DNA from: Porphyrobacter sp.
Lineage (GTDB): Bacteria > Pseudomonadota > Alphaproteobacteria > Sphingomonadales > Sphingomonadaceae
Assembly: GCA_017744315.1 (NCBI GenBank)
Contig: JAGIBN010000004.1
Location: 360,017-424,016 of the forward strand
Direction of reading: 5' to 3'
DNA: 64,000 nt
Positions 36,893 to 45,269 of this stretch are shown one piece after another. Under the pieces are notes generated by a model. That model was given only the letters and a program-made list of their open reading frames with translations. It was not told the origin of the DNA and ran no database searches. Within the stretch, counting starts at the first letter, position 1. The number at the start of each line of letters is the position of its first letter. The position numbers and the translations under genes were made by a program.

Positions 36893-38749
36893 ATGAGTGC
36901 GACACATTCGTGGATCTGGCCTGCCGTTGGAGCAACGCCGATCAATCAAGGTCTCGATAGCGAAATGTTCGATCGGGTAGATTACCCGTACTCAGAAACG
37001 TTTGTACGCGAAGCAATTCAGAACAGCCTCGACGCTCGACTCGATCTTTCGAAGCCCGTGATAATCCGATTTTCTTTCCATGAGGAGAGGCTCGGCAAGA
37101 GGGCCAAGTTCCTGAAGCAGGCGATTGAATTTCGCAGACTCGCCGGGCTCCCCATCCCACGGGAATGGGATCTCGAAAAGATCCGGTGGATCACGGTTCA
37201 GGATTTCAACACGAAAGGTCTCTTGGGTGACCTCCAGGATCGTAAGGGTGACTTCTGGGGCTACTGGCTCAACTTCGGGCTCTCAAACAAGACCGGTACG
37301 GGACGGGGCGGCCGCGGCATTGGCCGCGTGACCTTCCTAATCGCATCCAAAATGCACACCGTTTTGGGCCTGACGAGGCGGTCAAGCGACCACCAGCTGG
37401 CAAGCTGCGGGATGTGCGTCCTGAAGGCCGATCAATACGACGACGTATTTCGATCGACTCATGCATACCTCGCTGATTATGAAAAAGGTTCTGTTTATCA
37501 GCTACATGATTCCCAAGAGTTCCACGAACAGCTCGAAGATGCTTTTTCGCTGACCTCATATTCCGCCGATGAAGAAGCTACAGGTTTGTCCTTGGTAATA
37601 CCTTTTCCTCATGACGAACTGGAGGAGAACGGGATTTTGGCTGCGGCTGTTGACCATTTCGCGCCGGCGATCCTGAGTGGAGGGCTTGTGGTTGAGGTGG
37701 GAGTGGACAGGCTCGACGCGGAGACGATCGCCGCGGTGGCGCCCTGCGTAAAGCAGTATGTAAAATCCAAACCTGTGGCCAGTGGGATTCATCGGTACTT
37801 AGACCTAATCGGGAAGGCTCAAGCTGGTTCGCCAATCACAATCAATCTTCCACAGGCGACCGCAAGGCTTGCAGACCAAAGGGATGTGGCCGAGGCTGTG
37901 AAACTCCGTTCGCAACTCGGCGAAGGTTCTGAAGTGACGTTCGCTCTGCATTTCCCAATGCAGAAGAAGGGGGTTACCCATGACGTCACGATAACAGTCG
38001 CAGCCGCTCCAACTCCCCACGCGAAACTTCCTATTGATCGTCTTTTTCGGGAAGGCATGAGCCTACCTGACGTGAAAACACGGCGACCTGTCGACATCGA
38101 TCTTGTTCTTTTGGTGGAAGATGAGCCGCTTGCTCAGTACCTCAACCTCTGTGAGGGCAAGGCTCATTTGGACCTACTAGAGTCAAAGGAAGTTAGGACC
38201 AAATTGACGGACGCCGGTTTCGAGGGGTTGCAAGTTAAGAGGTTGGTCAAGTCATTGCCCGATACTCTTCGTGAGTTCCTCAGCGAGGAATCCACCGAGC
38301 CCGACGTTTCAGTTTGGGAGAGCTTCTTCTCAGTTCCCGATCCGGTGAGCGAAAAAAAGAAGGTTCCCAGGCCGAAAGTCGATGATCCTTCGCCGCCTCC
38401 GCCTCCACCCCCCCCACCGCCGCCTCCGGCAAACATAAGCGCAGTGATCGTGGCCCCTCTGGACGATGGTTTTCGGCTTGTTGCAAACCCGGAATACCTG
38501 AAGTTTCCAGCAACCGTCGAAGCAATCATTGCCTATGCTGATGGATCGTCGAAACCTTCTTGGAGCGAGTTCGACTTCGGGCCCCAGGACCTAAAAGCTG
38601 CGGCGCACAACTGTTCCCCTGAGTTTACGGACAACAAGTTGAGGATCCGCGATTGGTCGCAAGATAGCCAGATTGAAGTTCGAGGCTTTGACACGCGGCG
38701 GGAACTTGACACTCGTATACGGACCGAGAGCAATGCGTCGAAGAATTAG
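36893..38749 (+). CDS. GHKL-family ATPase (MutL/Hsp90/MORC-like fold), 618 aa
   Basis: I chose ATG 36893, which follows a G8 ribosome-site-like run; the upstream extension overlaps the 73-aa gene. The N-terminal ATPase has the Bergerat boxes: N box REAIQNSLDAR (about 38-48), G1 VQDFNTKGL (about 103) and G2 lid GTGRGGRGIGRVTF (about 133-147). The middle region is unassigned. A run of 12 prolines near residue 500 links to a C-terminal beta-rich domain (about 515-618). GHKL ATPases of MutL/MORC type are known partners in restriction-like operons. The C-terminal domain is not one I recognise. No nuclease motif is seen in this protein. Confidence 0.88.
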   Translation: MSATHSWIWPAVGATPINQGLDSEMFDRVDYPYSETFVREAIQNSLDARLDLSKPVIIRFSFHEERLGKRAKFLKQAIEFRRLAGLPIPREWDLEKIRWITVQDFNTKGLLGDLQDRKGDFWGYWLNFGLSNKTGTGRGGRGIGRVTFLIASKMHTVLGLTRRSSDHQLASCGMCVLKADQYDDVFRSTHAYLADYEKGSVYQLHDSQEFHEQLEDAFSLTSYSADEEATGLSLVIPFPHDELEENGILAAAVDHFAPAILSGGLVVEVGVDRLDAETIAAVAPCVKQYVKSKPVASGIHRYLDLIGKAQAGSPITINLPQATARLADQRDVAEAVKLRSQLGEGSEVTFALHFPMQKKGVTHDVTITVAAAPTPHAKLPIDRLFREGMSLPDVKTRRPVDIDLVLLVEDEPLAQYLNLCEGKAHLDLLESKEVRTKLTDAGFEGLQVKRLVKSLPDTLREFLSEESTEPDVSVWESFFSVPDPVSEKKKVPRPKVDDPSPPPPPPPPPPPPANISAVIVAPLDDGFRLVANPEYLKFPATVEAIIAYADGSSKPSWSEFDFGPQDLKAAAHNCSPEFTDNKLRIRDWSQDSQIEVRGFDTRRELDTRIRTESNASKN

Positions 38750-39497
38750 ACTAACCGGGCGCCGTCAGCTGAGCAAATCGGCTGTCAGGATCTCGCTGTC
38801 GGAACTGGGCGGGGACCCGCTGGTGGTGGTGACCATATCCCGGCCGGAGGCTTTCGAGAGCTTTCCACCCGATTCAAGGGTCACGCTCCGTCTTGTGGAG
38901 AACAAGAACGTCGAAATAGTGGATTTGGGAACTGTCTCCAAATTGCACTCAAGCAAAAAGCTCCAATCCAAGAGCATGACAGCCCCAACATGCCAGCTTC
39001 GGGTGGCAGACGTGGGCCACAAGGCAAAGGGTCTGCTGCTCGCAAGCACTGACAGCTGGACGCTCAAAGGCGACGATGCGGACGAAAATGAAAACAGCAA
39101 AGGAATCCTGCAATTCCTTCCCGCGGATACAGACCCTCAGTCCTGGAAGCTGACGATCAACGAGAACGATTATCCTCTCGTATTGGTCGACAAGCGGATA
39201 CCGAACGCGGGTCTCTGGGCTCGAAACGATCCCGTTTTCAAAGGAACAGTCCTTCCGACCATCATCCGCCAAATTTTCGACGAGATCCTGCGGGACGAAT
39301 ACTCCGCGGACACGCCTTGGGTGGTCCATTGGATGCAGTGGGCCGAGGCGATCTTGCCTGGCAGCCTCCCTCCGCTTGGGGAAGATCAGGATAAGGCGAC
39401 CCGTATGGACTACCTTGAAAGGTTGGTTGATTCATTCTGCTCTAAACACGAGTTGGCGGCCAAGCTGCTGGAAGTGGCAACGCCGGAGGAAAGCTGA
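38733..39497 (+). CDS. Hypothetical protein, 254 aa, third gene of the GHKL operon
   Basis: I chose ATG 38733, inside the end of the ATPase gene (17-bp overlap) and preceded by GAGAG. The N-terminal third is strand-rich and basic (MRRRIRLTGRRQLSK; PLVVVTISRPEAF; RVTLRLVENKNVEIVDL). The rest includes WKLTINENDYPLVLVDKRIPN, then a helical C-terminus (PTIIRQIFDEILRDEY; WVVHWMQWAEAIL). It contains no motif I can name. Overlaps on both sides show that it is made in step with its neighbours. It may form the core of a complex with the ATPase. Confidence 0.75.
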   Translation: MRRRIRLTGRRQLSKSAVRISLSELGGDPLVVVTISRPEAFESFPPDSRVTLRLVENKNVEIVDLGTVSKLHSSKKLQSKSMTAPTCQLRVADVGHKAKGLLLASTDSWTLKGDDADENENSKGILQFLPADTDPQSWKLTINENDYPLVLVDKRIPNAGLWARNDPVFKGTVLPTIIRQIFDEILRDEYSADTPWVVHWMQWAEAILPGSLPPLGEDQDKATRMDYLERLVDSFCSKHELAAKLLEVATPEES

Positions 39498-40207
39498 TGG
39501 CTACCTATACGCACGTCTTCGAATTTAATGATCTTGGCCTTAATGCATTCAAGCGTATTTTCGAGGGTACCCTTAACGAAACGGCAATTGATCCTTTGGA
39601 CCCTCATTACGCCACGCGTCTATCCGGAACGGGTAGCTTTTCGGATGCGTCAGCAGAAACTTCGAAGGAACTTGCAGAGCGCCTGCTCAATGCTCTGGGC
39701 CGCGAGTGGAGCGCATTCTTGCCACGCGCTGGAGTTTGGGCATGGCTGACGTTCATTCTCCGTGATGTAGTCCTGCCCAGGGACGCCGAAGGAAACAGAC
39801 GCCCGGGAGAGGTCCACCGGTGGTATCCAAGTGATCCGGGGGACTATCAAAAAGCACAGCGTCACCTAGTTCGCATGCCAGTCGTGCTGCTTGGCAACTT
39901 GGGCGACGCAGCTGACCATCTTCTCTGTGGGTCGCCGTCGAAGTTACCCGAGATCCGAGAGCAGCTGACGAGTCAGCAGGATATGTTTAGCCCTGAGTTT
40001 CAGAGGGCCGCCAGGCGGCTTTATTTCGATGATAGCAAGGGTGGCCTGAAGCGCGGCGGGGGTGGCAAAGGCGCGGGGACGCCGCGCCGACTGGCGAAAG
40101 TTAGGCAGCAGCTTGATGTGACCTGGAACCTGTTCGACCTAGAGGCTGAACAAATACTCAATTTATTGCCCAAAGAGTTCGATCGGTTTTCCGCTGCGAG
40201 GGGATAG
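39497..40207 (+). CDS. Hypothetical protein, 236 aa, fourth gene of the GHKL operon
   Basis: ATG 39497 overlaps the preceding stop (TGATG). The protein has a globular N-terminal domain (YTHVFEFNDLGLNAFKRIFEG; ELAERLLNALGREWSAFLPRAGVWAWLTFIL), a central DADH/GD motif area (LLGNLGDAADHLLCGSPSK), a Gly/Lys-rich linker (GGLKRGGGGKGAGTPRRLAK) and a helical end. I cannot assign a family. The basic linker is compatible with nucleic-acid contact. It is separated by 3 bp from the winged-helix gene. Confidence 0.75.
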   Translation: MATYTHVFEFNDLGLNAFKRIFEGTLNETAIDPLDPHYATRLSGTGSFSDASAETSKELAERLLNALGREWSAFLPRAGVWAWLTFILRDVVLPRDAEGNRRPGEVHRWYPSDPGDYQKAQRHLVRMPVVLLGNLGDAADHLLCGSPSKLPEIREQLTSQQDMFSPEFQRAARRLYFDDSKGGLKRGGGGKGAGTPRRLAKVRQQLDVTWNLFDLEAEQILNLLPKEFDRFSAARG

Positions 40208-40210
40208 CAA

Positions 40211-40486
40211 ATGGGCGCAGATCATTATCGCCGAGCACAAACAGCCATGGCAGAACTAAAGGCCGCGGTTGTCGCCCTTCTGGAGAGATCGGACGGGCTC
40301 ACAAACGCAGTCATTGGTCGGTCGTTGGGAATTTATGGCGGACACAAAGGACACGAAGGTCACATTTCTCGGACCGTTCTCGCCATGCTGGAAAATGAGG
40401 GTTTGGTAGAGCAAAATTCAACAGACCAAACTTGGTCGCTTCGGATCCACGGCCCGGAGCGGACACGCCGAGTGGCGCAAGATTGA
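40211..40486 (+). CDS. Small winged-helix protein, 91 aa, fifth gene of the GHKL operon
   Basis: A short winged helix-turn-helix: AVVALLERSDGLTNAVIGRSLGIYGGHKGHEGHISRTVLAMLENEGLVEQ, with the recognition helix HISRTVLAMLEN and the wing before RIHGPERTRR. It resembles wHTH domains that bind DNA in restriction enzymes and in R-M controllers. It may recognise the target site for the operon or regulate it. Its stop overlaps the next start (TGATG). Confidence 0.78.
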   Translation: MGADHYRRAQTAMAELKAAVVALLERSDGLTNAVIGRSLGIYGGHKGHEGHISRTVLAMLENEGLVEQNSTDQTWSLRIHGPERTRRVAQD

Positions 40487-40974
40487 TGGGTCCGGATGCC
40501 AGCGCGGAACAGCGAGCCCTTAATCTCGTCGATCGCTGTATAGAGCCTGCAAAGCTCAAGCAGATTGCGCAAAATGCTCGGAACGCGGGTGCAGATGATG
40601 TCGAAAGAGCTGCCCTTTTGAAGCTCTACTCAGTTATGCCAGCCGCTAAGCTTGGTACCTTGGAGCATGACGTTTGGCAGAGTGTATACGCTCTCGAAGG
40701 CGCACTTAAACAAGAGCGAGGCAAAACCACTCTTCTCGCGCGCACTCGGCAAAAACTTCAGCGAGATGGGGAGCTAAAAACCGTAAGCGATTTGGTTCTG
40801 GGCAAAGAGTCGGCCGGGTTTCAAATGTTGATTGACCGAAACATGCCCGAATTGACTTTCGAGGCTGTGGCTCTCCGACACGCCCTTCGTTTTGATGGGC
40901 CGATCTTGAACGCGGCCCGCGCTCGCCTTGAGAATGTGTCTGACAAAACTGGCGAAGGCACGGGTCAACTTTGA
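40486..40974 (+). CDS. Hypothetical protein, 162 aa, last gene of the GHKL operon
   Basis: ATG 40486 overlaps the preceding stop. The product is helical: ALNLVDRCIEPAKLKQIAQNARNAGADDVERAALLKLYSVM, then a second half RNMPELTFEAVALRHALRF. I do not recognise it. No membrane helix, no signal. It ends the coupled block; 250 bp without a gene follow up to the terminator at 41217. Confidence 0.72.
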   Translation: MGPDASAEQRALNLVDRCIEPAKLKQIAQNARNAGADDVERAALLKLYSVMPAAKLGTLEHDVWQSVYALEGALKQERGKTTLLARTRQKLQRDGELKTVSDLVLGKESAGFQMLIDRNMPELTFEAVALRHALRFDGPILNAARARLENVSDKTGEGTGQL

Positions 40975-41216
40975 GGTCAACGTGCTGCCTGAGGACCGCT
41001 ACCGAGGAACTGTCGACCGCTCGCCAAAAGATTTCGATTAGCACAGGCCGGTCGGGCAGCGCCTGCTTTGTCACCGCCTAGCTTATAACACCAAGAGAAT
41101 ATGTCGACGCAGACAGGCTGCGAAACCTTTCGTGAACGCTTGCATTGTAGGAAACATTCAACCATATGGTTGGAGTGGGCTTGGCCCCGGGGTTTGCGTA
41201 GGCGAGCCGATCTATG

Positions 41217-41250
41217 AGGCCCGGCCTAACGGCTGGGCCTTTCTCCTTTT
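41217..41250 (+). terminator. Rho-independent terminator downstream of the GHKL operon
   Basis: AGGCCCGGCC at 41217-41226 pairs with GGCTGGGCCT at 41231-41240 (one G-T wobble) around TAAC, followed by TTCTCCTTTT on the plus strand. The 250 bp before it (40975-41216) contain no gene that I can support. The stem overlaps the stop codon of the DUF3800 gene on the other strand. Confidence 0.7.
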
Positions 41251-42068
41251 CTGGCCAATTCGAAACAACTGTATTTTACGCCACGCGATGGACGCTCATC
41301 CTTTTCGAGAAGCGTATCGATGATGCGCCCAGCTTGCGCCAACTGGTCGTATGGCAGGTAGTTGTCATGGTACCCAGCCTTAACGATCGGGTACAGGTAC
41401 AGATCTGCAATTTGTATGAGGGGCGATTTCTTTGTCAGCCGGGTAGGGTCGCCAAGGAGGTTCGACTGGAACTCCCGCGCGTCTAGTGCTCTGTATTCCG
41501 CAGAGCTGCTATTATCGAAGGGCATTCCAGCCTTCTTGAGTTCTCGATGATACGCGACGAGGCTTCGATCTTCTTCCTTGCCTGCCCCTTCGTAGAAAAC
41601 TTCGAGTGTCGCCCCTTTCGATTGGGCAAACTTCGCTGATCGCTCGACCACAATGGAATAGGCGGTCTTGCACATAAGCCAGCGATCCGTTCCGTACTTT
41701 TCTTGATACCTTGCGTTGTAGCCCGGCCGGTCAATGACGCATGCAATTCCCATTACGGGGATACTCGTGAGCAAGACGCTCAATTCCTTGTGGAAGCGAG
41801 CGGCTTGGCCTTGGTCTCGGCCAAGCCAAGAGAACTCCTTCCGGCGGCCCCGGATCTTGGTCGAATGCAAAGGACAATCTAATCCCCAGGCATCAACGAA
41901 CGCCTCATGAAGACCGAGGATCTGAGGCAGATCTCCCACCTCAACTAGTACGCCTCCAAGGGCGAACCAATCCATGCCGTCATGCCGGGCGGCATCTGGT
42001 TCATGGTCAGGTTTTCGGCTGCCACTGTCGTCAATATACAGTTGGAATTTCGGCTGTAGATCAGTCAA
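41226..42068 (-). CDS. DUF3800 family protein (RNase H-like fold), 280 aa
   Basis: TTG start at 42068 with AAGGTGA about 5 bp upstream. The family hallmark YIDDSGS is at residues 11-17 (FQLYIDDSGSRK), with conserved FALGGVLVE, HSTKIRG and the C-terminal IQIADLYLYPIVK segment with the second acidic residue. DUF3800 proteins are predicted nucleases of the RNase H-like fold and often lie in mobile elements and defence loci. It is transcribed towards the GHKL operon. Its job may be cargo defence or part of the same system. Confidence 0.85.
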   Translation of the reverse strand: MTDLQPKFQLYIDDSGSRKPDHEPDAARHDGMDWFALGGVLVEVGDLPQILGLHEAFVDAWGLDCPLHSTKIRGRRKEFSWLGRDQGQAARFHKELSVLLTSIPVMGIACVIDRPGYNARYQEKYGTDRWLMCKTAYSIVVERSAKFAQSKGATLEVFYEGAGKEEDRSLVAYHRELKKAGMPFDNSSSAEYRALDAREFQSNLLGDPTRLTKKSPLIQIADLYLYPIVKAGYHDNYLPYDQLAQAGRIIDTLLEKDERPSRGVKYSCFELARKGERPSR

Positions 42069-42729
42069 ACATCACCTTTGCGACCAGTCCTTAGCTGGCA
42101 GTGCCGCCAGCCGCCAGAGGACAAGCTGCCAAGTATGCGCGCCAACGAGTCTCCAGCGCGTACACCGAGGCACTGGGCACCAAAAGTTAGCGCTGATCCG
42201 ACCAATCAATTGCGATCATCATCGCCCGAGCGCCGTCGAACGCGCCAGCAGGCGGCCTCACAATCTGATCCGAACTTCGGCCGCGATGAGGACGGGGTCC
42301 AGGTCTTCGCACGAGCCCTAAATCCGGGAGCCTGCCCCTCAACGCCTCGACGACTACACATTCCTTCTCAAACTGAAATTTTTTTCGCGCCAAGTACCGG
42401 ACTGCCGGCTGGCCAGGGCTCAACGACGGCTATTTTAGCGTGGTACCCTTCTTGCCCAGCTCCTCGACCTCTTAAGCCGGGCCATATCAGCATTCCAAGT
42501 GCTTGCATTCGGAAGTAGATAATCTCCCGAGTCCGTTCTCGACCTAATCCAAGATAGAACAAGGTCTATCGCCGAGCTGGAAATGCGCGCTGGAACTTAC
42601 TCAGAGCCTACCCTTCTATGCGGCTCTAAACTGCTAATCGACTCCATAGGTAGGTTATGCGTGCTGGGGGTTGAGACACAGCGGGTTACTATGAGTAGTG
42701 GGACCTCCTCAATTTCGAGGAGAACTAAC
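42069..42729. other. Intergenic region between DUF3800 and primase-helicase genes
   Basis: About 660 bp between divergent starts. The open frames inside (for example 42078-42518) have no ribosome site or family features. It should hold the promoters of both genes. A CTCCTC (42705-42710) to GAGGAG (42717-42722) inverted repeat would hide the ribosome site of the downstream gene. I see nothing else that I can support. Confidence 0.5.
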
Positions 42730-44859
42730 TTGATTACCGACAACAAAGTGCATTCGGATCGCTTTTCGGCAGCAGTTGAGGCCGGCTTTCGCGTCTTCCC
42801 TGTGATGCCCGGCGACAAAATACCCGCGCTGGCTTGGAAGGGCTTCGTAGAGCGAGCGGCGACGATCGAAGAAATTTTGGCATGGGAATCTAACGATTTC
42901 AATGTCGGGGTAATTTGCGGCCAACCAAGCGGTATCGCTGTTCTGGACGTCGACAGTGTCGAGGCGCAAGAATTTGTCGATGGCCTAGATCTTCCACTCA
43001 CACCGGTGGTGTCAACCGGCAAGGGACACCACTACTACTTCAAAGTCCCTGCAGGCGTGGAGCTTCGTAACCGAACAGGGATTGCGGGTCAGAAGCTCGA
43101 TCTACGCGCTGAGGGCGGCTATGTGGTGGGTGCTGGCTCGAAGCATTCGAGCGGGCGCCTCTACGAGTGGCTTGTGTCCCCAGCCGACGTCCCCTTCGCC
43201 GATTTTCCTCCGCAACTGCTGCAACTGGCATCGAGCTCGGGCCGGCTTTCTATCCCAACTCGGGCTACAGACAGCCCGAGCGAGCGGATCGTCGCCACCC
43301 GTTTCGATTGGTACTTAGAGCGCTCGCTCGGCGAGGCCCTAAAGGCGATCCGCAGCGCAGAAGAAGGCAAGCGCAACGACGCTCTTTTCCTTGCCGGCGT
43401 GAGATTCGCCAGTGAGGTGGCCGGTGCCGGTGCATCCTGGCCAAACTACACCCCAACGCTACGAGCGGCGGCGATGGCGATCGGACTGGAAGAGAGCGAG
43501 ACCAACGCGACTTTAGCGAGTTGCTGGAACTCTGGTTCTGCCGACCCGAGTCCTTGGATGGTGACAGCGCAGGACTGGATATTTCTCGGAAAGCAAAACG
43601 TCTTTTACCACCTTGAGAGTGGCGAACATATGAAGGTCGATGCCTTCAACAACATGTTTGGTGGTCAGCGCGTGACAAAATGCCCCCTTCACCGCTTCCT
43701 CTTGGACAATGAGTTTGTCATCAAGGTCCAAGACCTGACCTATTTGCCCGGTAACTCCGATCTCTTTGTCGAGCGTGACGGGATGATCTGGCACAACACA
43801 TATCGCGACTCCGGCATTGCTCCGGTGGAAGGGGATTGGAGCCCTTTCGAGGATTTTCTGAACTACCTCGTTCCCGAGGAAGAGGAGCGCGCGCACCTTC
43901 TTCGGATGATCGCTTGGACGGTGCGCAATCCGGGCCAAAAACTCCGACATGCGCTCTTATTTCGAAGCGACGAACAAGGGATCGGGAAGTCGATGCTCTC
44001 GGAGATCTGGGGGGCCCTTCTCGGCAGGCGCAATGTGAAGAAGACGTCCACCGAGGAGATCAACAGCGATTACCAAGGCTTCCTTCAAGAGACCCTGCTC
44101 ATTGTGGTTGAGGAGCTAAACCGGGGTGTTGGACCGATGGTCTACAACCGTATGAAGGACTGGATTACTGGTGATGTGGTTCGAGTGAACGAGAAGTTCC
44201 TAGTTCGGCGTGAGTGGCCGAATACCGCCACGTTCGTGATGTTCACCAATCTGAAGACTCCGATGATCATCGAGGATCGCGATCGGCGCATCATGTACAT
44301 CGACAGCTCCGCGAAACGCCTCAAGCCAGAGTACTACCGCAACTTTGCAAGTTGGTGGCGGGGTAATCTCGGCGTTATCCGTGCGTTCATCGACACTGTG
44401 GACTTAGCCGACTTCAATCCCCACGCGCCGCCGCCGATGACAGCGTCGAAGCAGGCTCTGATAGCCGACGGCCGCGAGGACCTCGTAAAGGACTTGTTAC
44501 TCGCGATCGAAGAACGGTCGGGACCCTTCAATCGGGACATCGTGACTTTGGCGGAAATCGAGGCTGTTCTCGGCAATTCGTTCCGAGGAAAGACCAAAAC
44601 GCAGTTGTATGCTGCACTCCGATCAATCGGCGCCGTCTCCTTCAAGCAGCAGCGGGTTACTGGTCGATGGAATTTCAGTCACTTCGTCGACGCAAACGGC
44701 CATCGGGAGAGTCTGTGGGCAATTCGCAACACTCGGTATTGGGCTTTAAGCGATCCCCAGGCGCGCGCGGAAGAGTTTCGTCGAATTGAGAGCACATTTG
44801 CGCACTTGGACGGCGTCCCAATTGAGGTGCGGCACATGAGCGAGTGGCCCGGCTCTTAG
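42730..44859 (+). CDS. Primase-polymerase / D5-type helicase replication protein
   Basis: I chose TTG 42730, which has GAGGAG 7 bp upstream; the frame is open back to ATG 42583, and ATG 42691 is also possible. The 709-aa product has an N-terminal bifunctional primase-polymerase (AVLDVDSVEAQEF with the catalytic DxD; GKGHHYYFK; AEGGYVVGAGSKH) and a C-terminal SF3-like helicase of DUF5906 type with Walker A RSDEQGIGKSML, Walker B LLIVVEEL and the arginine/sensor region ITGDVVRVNEKF. Such proteins start replication of satellites, plasmids and integrative elements. It implies the island can replicate after excision. Confidence 0.92.
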   Translation: MITDNKVHSDRFSAAVEAGFRVFPVMPGDKIPALAWKGFVERAATIEEILAWESNDFNVGVICGQPSGIAVLDVDSVEAQEFVDGLDLPLTPVVSTGKGHHYYFKVPAGVELRNRTGIAGQKLDLRAEGGYVVGAGSKHSSGRLYEWLVSPADVPFADFPPQLLQLASSSGRLSIPTRATDSPSERIVATRFDWYLERSLGEALKAIRSAEEGKRNDALFLAGVRFASEVAGAGASWPNYTPTLRAAAMAIGLEESETNATLASCWNSGSADPSPWMVTAQDWIFLGKQNVFYHLESGEHMKVDAFNNMFGGQRVTKCPLHRFLLDNEFVIKVQDLTYLPGNSDLFVERDGMIWHNTYRDSGIAPVEGDWSPFEDFLNYLVPEEEERAHLLRMIAWTVRNPGQKLRHALLFRSDEQGIGKSMLSEIWGALLGRRNVKKTSTEEINSDYQGFLQETLLIVVEELNRGVGPMVYNRMKDWITGDVVRVNEKFLVRREWPNTATFVMFTNLKTPMIIEDRDRRIMYIDSSAKRLKPEYYRNFASWWRGNLGVIRAFIDTVDLADFNPHAPPPMTASKQALIADGREDLVKDLLLAIEERSGPFNRDIVTLAEIEAVLGNSFRGKTKTQLYAALRSIGAVSFKQQRVTGRWNFSHFVDANGHRESLWAIRNTRYWALSDPQARAEEFRRIESTFAHLDGVPIEVRHMSEWPGS

Positions 44860-44905
44860 CGGACATTGGGATTTGACTAACCGTCTACCTGTCTAGCTCA
44901 CTATC

Positions 44906-44947
44906 AGAGCCCATCCATTCATTTGCCTAATGGGTGGGCTCTTTTTT
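44906..44947 (+). terminator. Rho-independent terminator after the primase-helicase gene
   Basis: AGAGCCCATCC at 44906-44916 pairs with GGGTGGGCTCT at 44932-44942 (one wobble) around 15 nt and is followed by TTTTTT. Strong stem plus T run. Confidence 0.88.
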
Positions 44948-44976
44948 CAACTTCTCCTCCGTAATCCTTAAAGAAG

Positions 44977-45008
44977 GTAGACAGAAAGACACTAAGACAA
45001 TTGTCTTT
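44977..45008. repeat. Iteron-like AAGACA repeats at 8-bp spacing
   Basis: Four consecutive 8-mers, 44977-45008, carry AGACA at the same place three times and its complement TGTCT once: gtAGACAg, aaAGACAc, taAGACAa, ttGTCTtt. The last two form a 14-bp palindrome at 44994-45007. It lies in the 320-bp gap after the primase-helicase gene, otherwise without a gene up to 45269. It may be the replication origin or an operator. Confidence 0.5.
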
Positions 45009-45269
45009 GCTCCCATCACGCAGCCCGGAAGGATATGCCCCCTCTAAAGTGCCAAAAAATCTAAAAGTGCCACCTCAATCGCTATTTGCCTCACTGTCAG
45101 ACGAGAGAAGCGGACCAGAAAGAAAAGGCAAAAATTTGTCGCGTAACCAGGTTATACATCACTTCGTTGTTGAAGTGGGACTCTTCGACTCCTAGCTAGA
45201 GCCGGACCCGAGCGGAGCGCCAACTCCACCCGGGCCCTAACCACCAACCGTCGTATGGAGACGAGTCGA

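Noticed and set aside
42078..42518. 146-aa open frame in the DUF3800/primase gap
   Set aside because: No ribosome site, Pro/Arg/Ser-rich low-complexity product, no motif.
45001..45195. 64-aa open frame downstream of the primase-helicase gene
   Set aside because: It would start at a TTG inside the iteron-like palindrome with no ribosome site, and its composition is not protein-like.
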